Positions 1 through 7,049 are shown, counted from the first letter of the stretch. The stretch is DNA of 11,382 bases from Bacteroidota bacterium (GCA_947461985.1 CANHNT010000035.1:1-11382), one strand, 5' to 3'. A program made the numbers and translations. Notes: a model not told the origin generated them from the letters alone.

Positions 1-1127
1 TCACAACCAATTTTCTTAAACTCTTCAATTACCCAAGCATCAATTTCATCTGTAAATTCAGCTAAATCGATATCAAATTCGCCTTCTTCTAAATCATCAC
101 GGAATACATCAATATTATATCCTGTTAATTCCTGTGCTAACTTAATATTTACCCCACGCTTTCCTATCGCTAATGAAACTTGATCTGCCTTCATGAAAAT
201 TTCAGCATATTTTGTTTCTTCATTAATATTCATGCTTGTAATTTTTGCAGGCGTTAATGAACGTTGTAATAAAAGTTGAATGTTATTGGTGAAGTTGATG
301 ATGTCAATATTTTCATTTTTCAATTCACGTACAATGCCATGAATACGGCTTCCTTTCATTCCTACACAAGCTCCAACTGGATCTATTCTGTCATCATAAC
401 TTTCTACAGCTACTTTGGCTCTTTCTCCTGGTTCGCGCACTATTTTTTTAATACTAATTAAACCATCCATAATTTCAGGAACCTCTTGTTCTAATAATTT
501 AGCTAAAAATAATGGAGATGTTCTTGATAACATAATAACTGCAGAGTTTCCTCTCAATTCTACTTTTTTAACTACCGCTCTCACAGCTTCCCCTTTTTTG
601 AAGTAATCTGTTGGTATTTGCTCTGTTTTTGGTAAAATTAATTCGTTTCCATCATCATCTAACAACATGATTTCTTTTTTCCATACTTGGTAAACTTCTC
701 CATTTACAACTTCCCCTTCACGTTCTTTGTATTTTTCTAAAAGAATATTTTTCTTTAAATCACTGATACGAGAAGCCAATGTTTGTTTTGCCGCTAAAAT
801 AGCACGACGACCAAACGATTCCATGGTTACTTCTTGATATACTTCATCACCAGCATCATATGAATCATCTAATTTTTTGGCTTCCGACAATTCTATTTGC
901 GTATCATCATTCATGATATCGGCATCTAAAACGACTTCTCGACGTTGAAAAATCTCTAAATCTCCTGTTTGATCATTTACGATTACATCAAAGTTTTCAT
1001 CAGTATAATATTTTTTTCTGATCAACGTTTTAAAAACGTCTTCAATTACTTTGATAAGGGTGGGACGGTCAATATTTTCGGCGTCTTTAAACTCTGCAAA
1101 CGAGTCGATTAAATTGATACTTGCCAT
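1..1127 (-). CDS. nusA: Transcription termination/antitermination factor NusA (partial, C-terminus beyond the left edge)
   Basis: NusA binds RNA polymerase and nascent RNA and controls pausing, hairpin-dependent termination and antitermination in the cytoplasm. The reading frame opens at an ATG at 1127 (MASINLIDSFAEFK) and stays open to the window edge, giving 375 codons; the family in Bacteroidota is usually a little over 400 residues, so only the tail should be missing. Visible parts in order are the N-terminal polymerase-binding domain (about residues 1-130), an S1 domain (about 132-198), KH1 with the GMKG loop in VGACVGMKGSRI (about 250-262), and KH2 with the GKRG loop in SLAIGKRGVNIKLA (about 318-331). 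The end is acidic, with aspartate and glutamate clusters. The gene lies 80 bp after rimP, the widespread rimP-nusA(-infB) order, and no separate promoter was seen in that gap. Identification is secure; the 3' end cannot be judged. Confidence 0.97.
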   Translation of the reverse strand, partial: MASINLIDSFAEFKDAENIDRPTLIKVIEDVFKTLIRKKYYTDENFDVIVNDQTGDLEIFQRREVVLDADIMNDDTQIELSEAKKLDDSYDAGDEVYQEVTMESFGRRAILAAKQTLASRISDLKKNILLEKYKEREGEVVNGEVYQVWKKEIMLLDDDGNELILPKTEQIPTDYFKKGEAVRAVVKKVELRGNSAVIMLSRTSPLFLAKLLEQEVPEIMDGLISIKKIVREPGERAKVAVESYDDRIDPVGACVGMKGSRIHGIVRELKNENIDIINFTNNIQLLLQRSLTPAKITSMNINEETKYAEIFMKADQVSLAIGKRGVNIKLAQELTGYNIDVFRDDLEEGEFDIDLAEFTDEIDAWVIEEFKKIGC

Positions 1128-1207
1128 TTTTTAATGTTTAATTATTATTTGTTAATGATTAATTGGTGTTCACTTTATACTTAATTACTAAAAACGTTCT
1201 ACTTTAA

Positions 1208-1687
1208 TTATATTTCAAAGCAAACGGTTGCTAGTTTGATATCTTCTAATTTTAATTCAAATGTTTCGGCTTCTTTTTCCACTACTTTTCGACCTTTTTG
1301 TGTGAAAGGAATTTTTTCCATCACAATTGAATCTTCTTTTACTTCGATTAATTTAGCTATAATTCCTTTTGCGGCTTCGTCATTTAATTCAATTTCTAAT
1401 TTTCTGCCAATATTTTTAATGTATTGACGAGTTAATGTCAATGGAATATCAATACCAGGGCTCGAAATTTCCAAAGAAACATCTCCATCAGGATAGAGTT
1501 CAGCTTCCTCAATCATTTTTCTCATTTTACGATTGATTCGGACACATTTTTCTAATGTAAATCCAGAATCGCTGTCTATAAAAAATTTATAGTTATTGGT
1601 TGGCTTAACTTTAAAACTCACCAAAAAACAATCGGTTCCTTCAAGGCATTCGTCAATAAATTGTAATACTTGTTCTTGTGCTGTCAT
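1208..1687 (-). CDS. rimP: Ribosome maturation factor RimP
   Basis: RimP is a small cytoplasmic protein that helps assemble the 30S ribosomal subunit. The 159-residue product has the usual family length. Seen in it are the N-terminal domain with FIDSDSGFTLEKCVRINRKM (about residues 36-55), matching the family pattern of an acidic turn followed by a Cys and an Arg, and the hallmark SSPGIDIPLT (75-84) that ends the first domain. The second half is the smaller beta-barrel domain. The ATG at 1687 is preceded by an A/T-rich stretch with no Shine-Dalgarno sequence, as is normal in Bacteroidota. It is followed by nusA, so the two are probably co-transcribed. Just upstream lie a hairpin (1705-1728) and a good promoter (1744-1776), suggesting that this gene heads the unit and is controlled in its leader. 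Confidence 0.96.
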   Translation of the reverse strand: MTAQEQVLQFIDECLEGTDCFLVSFKVKPTNNYKFFIDSDSGFTLEKCVRINRKMRKMIEEAELYPDGDVSLEISSPGIDIPLTLTRQYIKNIGRKLEIELNDEAAKGIIAKLIEVKEDSIVMEKIPFTQKGRKVVEKEAETFELKLEDIKLATVCFEI

Positions 1688-1704
1688 GTTATTTTATAAA
1701 AGAA

Positions 1705-1728
1705 GAAGGGAACTATATAGTTCCCTTC
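1705..1728 (-). terminator. Perfect 24 bp palindrome with T-rich tail in the rimP leader: attenuator or terminator candidate
   Basis: The sequence is a perfect inverted repeat: the half-site GAAGGGAACTA is followed directly by its reverse complement. As minus-strand RNA it folds into a stem of at least 10 bp with an AUAU loop. It is followed at once by TTCTTTTA (1704-1697), six U out of eight, the layout of an intrinsic terminator. On the plus strand no T-tract follows, so the signal has a direction. It lies 17 bp before the rimP ATG and about 12 bp after the predicted start site of the promoter at 1744-1776, so it would act inside the leader. It could also stop read-through from the upstream DUF2721 gene, or be an operator for a dimeric regulator. 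The palindrome is certain; its function is inferred. Confidence 0.6.
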
Positions 1729-1743
1729 CACTCAAATTCATTG

Positions 1744-1776
1744 CAAATATATATTGTAATTAGTTATATAACAAAA
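1744..1776 (-). promoter_or_regulatory. Predicted Bacteroidota-type promoter for rimP-nusA
   Basis: On the minus strand TTTTG (1776-1772) matches the -33 element and TATATTTG (1751-1744) is an exact match to the -7 consensus TAnnTTTG, with 20 bp between them. This agrees with the promoter pattern described for Bacteroides fragilis. Transcription would start near 1740, giving a leader of about 53 nt that contains the palindrome. The surrounding DNA is very AT-rich, so chance matches to each element are possible; the combination with correct spacing is the stronger evidence. Confidence 0.6.
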
Positions 1777-1878
1777 TATATTTAATTTACTTTTTAAATT
1801 AATGACTTTTTATTCTGAATGAGTATTGCTACGTAATCGATACACAGATTTTGGTTGCTTCGAAAATATAAAAACCTT

Positions 1879-2319
1879 TTATTCTTCAATTTTTTGTTTG
1901 ATATAATCTACAAAGGATGAATGCTCAATATTTTCCATGTCGCTCAACTCAATTTCTAATGCTTTAGTGCTTTGTGTAATTTCGATGAGGGAATAAATTA
2001 AACTTATAGAAAAACAAACTAGCGATGTCCCAAAAATAAGATTAGCTGTATTTATTTGATTAACATAAATAAAAAACATGGCTACTATGCACAATAAAAA
2101 ACTAATAACACCCATAAATTGCATACGACGAACGAGTACAATTCTGTAACGAAGGCTTTTAATTTGGGTGTGGAGTTTTTTATTTTCTTTATTTTGAAGA
2201 TATTCTTCATGCAGTTTTCGGGCAACGCTGGTTAAACCTAAAAAACGATTGGTATAGGCCAATAATACCAAACTAATAGCTGGGAATAAAATGGCTGGTG
2301 TGTTGATGGTGATGTCCAT
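1879..2319 (-). CDS. DUF2721 family integral membrane protein
   Basis: The function is not known. The 146-residue product fits the DUF2721 family: it opens with TPAILFPAISLVLLAYTNRFL (residues 7-27), a conserved first membrane segment, followed by a basic region with RYRIVLVRRMQFMG (57-70). Two further hydrophobic helices lie at about 70-87 and 93-113, and then an acidic, helical cytoplasmic-type tail with EIELSDMEN (122-130). It probably sits in the inner membrane with three helices. It starts 11 bp after the stop of the lipocalin-like gene and is likely the last gene of a tgt-led transcript, since a 191 bp gap with a new promoter follows. No catalytic residues stand out. The family assignment rests on remembered sequence patterns. 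Confidence 0.85.
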   Translation of the reverse strand: MDITINTPAILFPAISLVLLAYTNRFLGLTSVARKLHEEYLQNKENKKLHTQIKSLRYRIVLVRRMQFMGVISFLLCIVAMFFIYVNQINTANLIFGTSLVCFSISLIYSLIEITQSTKALEIELSDMENIEHSSFVDYIKQKIEE

Positions 2320-2330
2320 GTGAGAGATTT

Positions 2331-2777
2331 TTAGTTTAACATTGGTTTGAATGATTCGACTTTTTGAACTTCAAAAGCAGAAAAAGACTCTAATGGAAAG
2401 AAACATATTTTTCCATCAATCATTTTAATTTCAATTTCCATTAAAAGTGATTTATTCTTTTTATAATCATTCAACTCTTGAATTAGAATTGAATTTGTTT
2501 CTTTTTTAAATTCCCAATGTGCTTTTTTTACGTTTAATGCTGTAATTGAAATTTTCATACTGAAGCTTCCATCTTTATTAAATTGAAATTCAGTTCCGTT
2601 TATTAACTTCACTAATGAATCGCTTCTATCTTTAAATTCGGGTTCAACATATTGACCTATAGTTGAATTTACACTCACTGTTTTCCATTTACCAATCAAT
2701 TCTTCTGACTTTGTAATTTGGCTTTTAGCTACGCTGAAAATTAGCATCAATTGAATAACAACAACTATTTTTTTCAT
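2331..2777 (-). CDS. Small secreted lipocalin-like protein
   Basis: The 148-residue product has a clear signal peptide: MKK, a hydrophobic stretch to about residue 16, then AKS followed by Gln, giving a probable signal peptidase I site after residue 19. No lipobox cysteine is present. The mature part begins with ELIGKWKTVSV (about 26-36), the GxW-type first strand typical of lipocalin-like domains common in Bacteroidota. It continues with alternating strands, including FQFNKDGSFSMKI (64-76) and AHWEFKKETNSILIQ (86-100), as expected of a small beta barrel. It is probably periplasmic or exported. The ligand is unknown and cannot be inferred. It lies 18 bp after tgt and 11 bp before the DUF2721 gene, which suggests co-transcription but no functional link with tRNA modification. 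Confidence 0.75.
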   Translation of the reverse strand: MKKIVVVIQLMLIFSVAKSQITKSEELIGKWKTVSVNSTIGQYVEPEFKDRSDSLVKLINGTEFQFNKDGSFSMKISITALNVKKAHWEFKKETNSILIQELNDYKKNKSLLMEIEIKMIDGKICFFPLESFSAFEVQKVESFKPMLN

Positions 2778-2795
2778 TTTTTTTTATTTATTAAA

Positions 2796-3926
2796 CTACA
2801 ATCTTTGACTCACTTGTTTCACCATTTTATTTTTCCAATCGGTGAAATCGCCTGCAATAATGTGTTTACGAGCTTCTTTAACTAACCAAAGGTAGAAGGA
2901 TAGGTTTTGAATGCTGGCTAATTGCAGTCCTAATAATTCGTTGACTGTGAAGAGATGGCGAACATAAGCCTTGGTATAATTTCTGCTAGCAAAGGCTTCT
3001 AAACCTTCATCTAAGGCAGTAAAATCGTCTTCCCATTTTTTATTTTTAATGTTGATGATTCCTTGTGTGGTAAACAACATTCCGTTTCGTCCGTTTCGAG
3101 TGGGCATCACACAATCGAGCATATCAATGCCCAATGCAATATTTTCTAAAATATTGGCAGGTGTGCCAACGCCCATTAAATAACGTGGTTTGTCTTTGGG
3201 TAAAATGTCACACACATGTTCGCACATTTCATACATCATTTCGGCTGGTTCGCCCACACTTAAACCTCCAATGGCATTTCCATCACATTCCATAGAGGCA
3301 ATAAATTCGGCACTTTGAGTACGCAAATCCTTGTAGGTGCTGCCTTGTACTATTGGGAACAAACTTTGATGATAGCCATATTTAGGTTCGGTTTCGTTCA
3401 TGTATTTTACGCATCGTGCCAACCATCTGTTGGTCATGTGCATCGACTTTTGTGCATAATCATATTCGCAAGGGTAGGGAGTACACTCGTCAAAAGCCAT
3501 TACAATATCGGCTCCAATGCTTCGTTGAATTTCCATTACACTTTCGGGCGAAAATAAATGTTTGGTGCCGTCAATGTGCGAACGAAACTCTACCCCTTCT
3601 TCTTTTATTTTGCGAATGCCACTTAAACTAAACACTTGAAAACCGCCACTGTCGGTCAATATGGGTTTGTCCCAACCATTGAATTTATGTAATCCGCCTG
3701 CTTTTTCTAATATTTTAGTTCCTGGTCGAAGGTATAAATGATAGGTATTGCCTAAAATAATTTGTGCTTGAATATCGAGTTTGAGTTGTTCTTGTGTAAC
3801 TCCTTTCACACTTCCGATGGTGCCAACAGGCATAAAAATGGGTGTTTCTATGTCGCCATGATCAGTTGTAAGTAGTCCTGCTCTTGCTTTTGAATTTTTA
3901 TCTGTTGCTAATAATTGAAATTCCAT
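2796..3926 (-). CDS. tgt: Queuine tRNA-ribosyltransferase (tRNA-guanine transglycosylase), zinc ligands apparently lost
   Basis: Tgt exchanges guanine-34 of GUN-anticodon tRNAs for preQ1, a step of queuosine synthesis. The 376-residue length is normal. Key parts are present: DSGGFQVF (92-99) with the general-base Asp92, IVQGS (192-196), GGLSVGE (220-226) for substrate binding, and DMLDCVMPTRNGRNG (268-282) with the nucleophile Asp271. In well-studied enzymes a zinc ion is held by CxCxxC plus a later His. Here the ungapped equivalent segment reads LEAFASRNYTKAY (309-321), with Leu309, Ala311 and Ser314 in place of the three cysteines, and Gln340 in place of the histidine. The flanking RNY and the RHL that follows are retained, so this is not a frameshift. 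The ATG at 3926 lies only 24 bp from the start of the divergent glycosyltransferase gene. Confidence 0.95.
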   Translation of the reverse strand: MEFQLLATDKNSKARAGLLTTDHGDIETPIFMPVGTIGSVKGVTQEQLKLDIQAQIILGNTYHLYLRPGTKILEKAGGLHKFNGWDKPILTDSGGFQVFSLSGIRKIKEEGVEFRSHIDGTKHLFSPESVMEIQRSIGADIVMAFDECTPYPCEYDYAQKSMHMTNRWLARCVKYMNETEPKYGYHQSLFPIVQGSTYKDLRTQSAEFIASMECDGNAIGGLSVGEPAEMMYEMCEHVCDILPKDKPRYLMGVGTPANILENIALGIDMLDCVMPTRNGRNGMLFTTQGIINIKNKKWEDDFTALDEGLEAFASRNYTKAYVRHLFTVNELLGLQLASIQNLSFYLWLVKEARKHIIAGDFTDWKNKMVKQVSQRL

Positions 3927-3944
3927 CTTTTAACTTTATTTTTG
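3915..3944 (+). promoter_or_regulatory. Predicted promoter of the glycosyltransferase gene, overlapping the start of tgt
   Basis: TTG at 3915-3917 and TATTTTTG at 3937-3944 match the Bacteroidota -33 and -7 (TAnnTTTG) elements, with 19 bp between them. The -33 element lies inside the first codons of tgt on the other strand. The predicted start site is about 3948, only a few bases before the ATG at 3951, which would leave almost no 5' leader. The elements fit the consensus well, but the region is T-rich and the assignment is a prediction. Confidence 0.5.
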
Positions 3945-3950
3945 AACGCT

Positions 3951-5087
3951 ATGGTTTATTCTACCCATTTTTTTGTGGCTTGTATTACTGGGGTTTTGGT
4001 ACTAATACAGTTGTTTTATTATGTATACTTTTTTGCTCGATTGGCATTTTATAAAAAGAAGCAATTTCCTACTATAAAATCACAATATCCTGTCAGTATT
4101 ATTGTGTGTGCTTTTAACGAGGAGGCGAATTTACGTAAAAATCTTCCTTTGTTACTCAATCAAAATTATTTAAAAAATGGACAGCCTTTTTTTGAAGTAG
4201 TTGTAGTGAACGATAATTCACAAGATGAAACATTTTATTTGTTGAACCAACTCAGTGAAAAATATGCTCATTTGCATGTGGTTAATTTAACACAAGAAGC
4301 AAAATTGATTCCTGGTAAGAAATTTCCGTTGTCAATGGGCATTAAATCTGCTAAATGCGAATATTTATTATTGACCGATGCTGATTGCGTTCCTGCTGGT
4401 AATGAATGGTTGAGCACAATGGCGCAAAATTTTTCGGAAGAGAAAAAAATTGTGTTAGGTTATAGTCCGTATTATCGATACGAAGGTTTTTTAAACAAAA
4501 AAATACGTTTTGAAACGGTCCATTCAGCCATGCAATATTTATCCTACGCGTTAGCAGGCACTCCCTATATGGGTGTAGGCAGAAACCTAGCCTATGTGAG
4601 GGATTTATTCAATAAAAACAAAGGATTTTCATCTCATCATCATATTGTATCAGGCGATGATGATTTATTTATTAATCAAGTAGCGACAGGAAAAAATACA
4701 GTGATTGAAATTGAACCTGAAAGTTTTGTTTATTCTGAACCTAAGAAGATGCATGATGAATGGCATAATCAAAAGAAAAGACATTTGAGCACGGGCAAAT
4801 ATTATCAAGCTAAACATCAAGCATTATTGGGTATTTATTCATTCAGTCATTTTTTATTTTGGTTGAGTTTAATTCCTTGCATTCTATTTCCTAAATTTAT
4901 CATTTATGTAGCTATTGCATTCGTCATTCGATGGTTGGTGCAATGGTATATTTTTCAAAAGGTATTCATTAAATTAAAAGAAAAAGACTTAATCAATTAT
5001 ATTTGGTTGTTTGATGTTTGGTTGCTCTTTTATAATATTAAAAGTGTTCCAAGTATCTTTTTAAAAAATAAAATTCACTGGAAATAA
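3951..5087 (+). CDS. Membrane-anchored family 2 glycosyltransferase
   Basis: This enzyme should transfer a sugar from a nucleotide donor to a lipid or polysaccharide acceptor at the inner membrane. With the ATG at 3951 the product has 378 residues. An N-terminal membrane helix (about 7-33) is followed by the GT-A catalytic domain: YPVSIIVCAFNEEANL (46-61), FEVVVVNDNSQDET (81-94), the metal-binding DAD in LLTDADCVP (140-148), the acidic SGDDDLF (234-240) with the probable catalytic Asp, and QKKRH (274-278) in the place of the Q/RxxRW motif. Two or three membrane helices follow (about 293-345 and near 355-375). An in-frame TTG at 3915 would add 12 residues, but it coincides with the predicted -33 element, so the ATG was preferred. 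The acceptor is unknown; no polysaccharide cluster surrounds it. Confidence 0.9.
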   Translation: MVYSTHFFVACITGVLVLIQLFYYVYFFARLAFYKKKQFPTIKSQYPVSIIVCAFNEEANLRKNLPLLLNQNYLKNGQPFFEVVVVNDNSQDETFYLLNQLSEKYAHLHVVNLTQEAKLIPGKKFPLSMGIKSAKCEYLLLTDADCVPAGNEWLSTMAQNFSEEKKIVLGYSPYYRYEGFLNKKIRFETVHSAMQYLSYALAGTPYMGVGRNLAYVRDLFNKNKGFSSHHHIVSGDDDLFINQVATGKNTVIEIEPESFVYSEPKKMHDEWHNQKKRHLSTGKYYQAKHQALLGIYSFSHFLFWLSLIPCILFPKFIIYVAIAFVIRWLVQWYIFQKVFIKLKEKDLINYIWLFDVWLLFYNIKSVPSIFLKNKIHWK

Positions 5088-5097
5088 AAGAAAGTGG

Positions 5098-5123
5098 TCG
5101 GATGTCGGTTGTTGGATGTCAGG
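5098..5123. repeat. Degenerate 7 bp tandem repeat (about 3.7 copies) between the glycosyltransferase gene and rsmG
   Basis: The stretch reads as consecutive heptamers TCGGATG, TCGGTTG and TTGGATG, followed by a partial TCAGG. It is clearly richer in G and C than the surrounding DNA and begins 10 bp after the glycosyltransferase stop codon. No inverted symmetry or T-tract is attached, so it does not look like a terminator. The role is unknown; it may be a small repeat dispersed in the genome. Confidence 0.55.
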
Positions 5124-5175
5124 AAAAAATTATTATTTAATTTAAAAACATCTAAACTATTAAACAAAAAATAAT

Positions 5176-5802
5176 ATGGAAATAATAACAAAATACTTTG
5201 ATGATTTTTCGGAAACGCAATTGAAACAATTTGCTGCATTGAAAGATGTTTATACGGAATGGAATGAGAAAATCAATGTCATTTCTCGAAAGGATATCGA
5301 CAGTTTATATTTACGCCATGTATTGCATTCGTTAACGATTGCAACCACCTTTGACTTTAAAGCTGGTCAACGAATTGTGGATATAGGCACGGGTGGGGGA
5401 TTTCCTGGCATACCGTTAGCCATTTTTTTTCCTGAAGTAGAATTTGTATTAGCGGATAGCATCAAAAAGAAATTGACTGTTGTTGAAGAAGTGGTAAAAG
5501 CTACTAGTTTAAAAAACGTTAAAACTCATTGGGGTCGTGCCGAAGAAATTAAACAAAAACATAGTTTTGATTTTGCAGTGAGCAGAGCTGTGGCTCCTTT
5601 GGGTGATTTATGGCGTTGGTCGAAACCATTATTGCATAAAGGCATACAATCTAATTATGACAATGGTATGATTTGCTTGAAAGGAGGTGATTTAAACCAA
5701 GAAATTTCAGACAGTTTGTGTAAACCCATGGTTTGGAACTTAACAGACTTTTTTGAAGAAGATGTTTTTAAAGAAAAGTACATGTTGTATGTGAAGTTTT
5801 AA
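5176..5802 (+). CDS. rsmG: 16S rRNA (guanine-527-N7)-methyltransferase RsmG (GidB)
   Basis: RsmG uses S-adenosylmethionine to methylate N7 of G527 in the 530 loop of 16S rRNA; loss of the enzyme classically gives low-level streptomycin resistance. The 208-residue length is normal. The N-terminal helix region carries EKINVISRKDIDSLYLRHVLHS (31-52), followed by the SAM-binding glycine-rich loop VDIGTGGGFPGIPLAI (68-83), the next strand with VLADSIKKK (91-99), and SRAVAPL (136-142), all family signatures. The ATG at 5176 follows an A-rich stretch without a Shine-Dalgarno sequence. It is 88 bp from the preceding gene, with a heptamer repeat in the gap, and 66 bp before the next methyltransferase gene, so it is probably co-transcribed with the latter. 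Confidence 0.96.
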   Translation: MEIITKYFDDFSETQLKQFAALKDVYTEWNEKINVISRKDIDSLYLRHVLHSLTIATTFDFKAGQRIVDIGTGGGFPGIPLAIFFPEVEFVLADSIKKKLTVVEEVVKATSLKNVKTHWGRAEEIKQKHSFDFAVSRAVAPLGDLWRWSKPLLHKGIQSNYDNGMICLKGGDLNQEISDSLCKPMVWNLTDFFEEDVFKEKYMLYVKF

Positions 5803-5826
5803 TTTGATGATTAAAATCCTTAACAA

Positions 5827-5860
5827 TCTAAACTCTTAAACCAACTTAAACTTCTAAACT
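5827..5860. repeat. TCTAAACT-type short repeats in the gap before the RlmI-like gene
   Basis: The 66 bp gap contains TCTAAACT twice (5827-5834 and 5853-5860), with the related TTAAAC core occurring twice between them. A third exact copy lies at 5151-5158, in the gap before rsmG. All copies have the same orientation and lie 8 to 35 bp before a start codon. They may be a degenerate heptamer microsatellite or a shared 5' untranslated element. AT-rich composition makes such matches easier, so the meaning is uncertain. Confidence 0.4.
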
Positions 5861-5868
5861 AAAAAAAA

Positions 5869-7038
5869 ATGAAAGTACTTTTAAAAAAACAAATATCTGA
5901 CCGGGTTGCCAAAGGGCATCCATGGGTTTATAATAATGAAATTAATTCGGTAGATAAAAATGCGAAAGCAGGTGACATTGTTGATGTTCATAATGCTAAT
6001 GGGAATTTTATTGGTCGTGGATACAACAATCCTGCTTCACAAATTCAAGTGAGAATTTTAACACGAGATGTAAATGAACAAATCAATGACGAGTTTTTCT
6101 ATAATAAAATTTTAGCTTGTTGGCACTATCGTCAAAAGTTAGGTTATGTAGAAAATTGTCGATTAGTTTTTGGCGAAGCCGATGGATTGCCTTCATTAAT
6201 CATTGATAAATTTAATGATTATTTTGTTCTGCAAACCATGTCGTTAGGAATGGATTTATGGAAAGATTCTATTGTGAAAGCGTTGAATAAAATTTTTACA
6301 CCTAAAGGAATTTATGAGCGAAATGATGTGCCTGTTCGTGAGTTAGAAGGCATGGAACAAAAAAAAGGATTTTTATCCGAGCCATTTTCAACAGAAATAA
6401 TTATCAATGAAAATGGCTTAAAATTTTATGTGGATGTAGAAAAAGGTCAAAAAACCGGTTACTTTTTAGACCAACAAGATAATCGTCGTGAAATTAAAAA
6501 CATCGTAAAAGGCGCCGAAGTATTGGAAGCTTTTTCATACACAGGAACGTTTAGTTTGCATGCAGCACATTATGGAGCAAAGAACGTGTTAGGATTAGAT
6601 ATTTCTGATTTTGCAATTGAAACAGCAAAACGAAATGCTGCATTAAATGGCTTCTCAGACATTTGTGAATTTCAATCTATCAACGCATTTGATGCACTTA
6701 AACAATGGAGTAAAGAAGAAAAGAAATGGGATGTGGTTATGATTGATCCTCCTGCTTTCACCAAATCAAGAGCTAGTATTGATAAAGCAATTACAGGCTA
6801 TAAGGAAATTAATCTTAGAGCGATGAAATTAGTGAAAAAGGGTGGCTTTTTAGTAACTGCTTCTTGCACCAATTTAGTGGGTCCTGATTTATTTTTAGAC
6901 ATTGTAAAAATGGCTGCGAAAGATGCGAAAAAACAAATTCGTCAAGTGTGCTTTAGAACACAAGCAGCAGACCATCCTATTGTTTGGAATATGGAAAATA
7001 CAAATTATTTGAAGTTTTTGATAGTTGAAGTGAGCTAA
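5869..7038 (+). CDS. RlmI-like class I SAM-dependent rRNA methyltransferase (probable 23S m5C)
   Basis: The 389-residue product has the RlmI/YccW layout. An N-terminal PUA-type RNA-binding domain includes RVAKGHPWVYNNEI (12-25) and GRGYNNPASQIQVRIL (49-64). A middle segment carries LVFGEADGLPSLIIDKF (99-115). The Rossmann methyltransferase domain has EAFSYTGTFSLHAA (220-233) and LGLDIS (241-246) for SAM binding, then DPPAFTKS (293-300) and ASC (331-333), whose Cys333 is a candidate catalytic cysteine. In Escherichia coli RlmI methylates C5 of cytosine 1962 in 23S rRNA; the same target here is an inference, since the family has several members. The gene lies 66 bp after rsmG on the same strand and ends 11 bp short of the convergent PorW-like gene. 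Confidence 0.9.
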   Translation: MKVLLKKQISDRVAKGHPWVYNNEINSVDKNAKAGDIVDVHNANGNFIGRGYNNPASQIQVRILTRDVNEQINDEFFYNKILACWHYRQKLGYVENCRLVFGEADGLPSLIIDKFNDYFVLQTMSLGMDLWKDSIVKALNKIFTPKGIYERNDVPVRELEGMEQKKGFLSEPFSTEIIINENGLKFYVDVEKGQKTGYFLDQQDNRREIKNIVKGAEVLEAFSYTGTFSLHAAHYGAKNVLGLDISDFAIETAKRNAALNGFSDICEFQSINAFDALKQWSKEEKKWDVVMIDPPAFTKSRASIDKAITGYKEINLRAMKLVKKGGFLVTASCTNLVGPDLFLDIVKMAAKDAKKQIRQVCFRTQAADHPIVWNMENTNYLKFLIVEVS

Positions 7039-7049
7039 TTTAACTGCAA

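Noticed and set aside
276..606. Two short plus-strand reading frames opposite nusA
   Set aside because: They lie entirely opposite the strongly coding KH and S1 regions of nusA and resemble no known protein; treated as antisense shadows.
1236..1427. Short plus-strand reading frame opposite rimP
   Set aside because: Low-complexity Ser/Phe/Ile translation typical of the reverse strand of an AT-rich gene; rimP is clear on the other strand.
3315..3631. Two overlapping plus-strand reading frames opposite tgt
   Set aside because: Fully inside the conserved catalytic region of tgt, and neither matches a recognisable family.
3915..3950. TTG start at 3915 adding 12 residues to the glycosyltransferase
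   Set aside because: The extension overlaps the start of tgt and the TTG coincides with a predicted -33 promoter element; the ATG at 3951 begins directly before the membrane helix.
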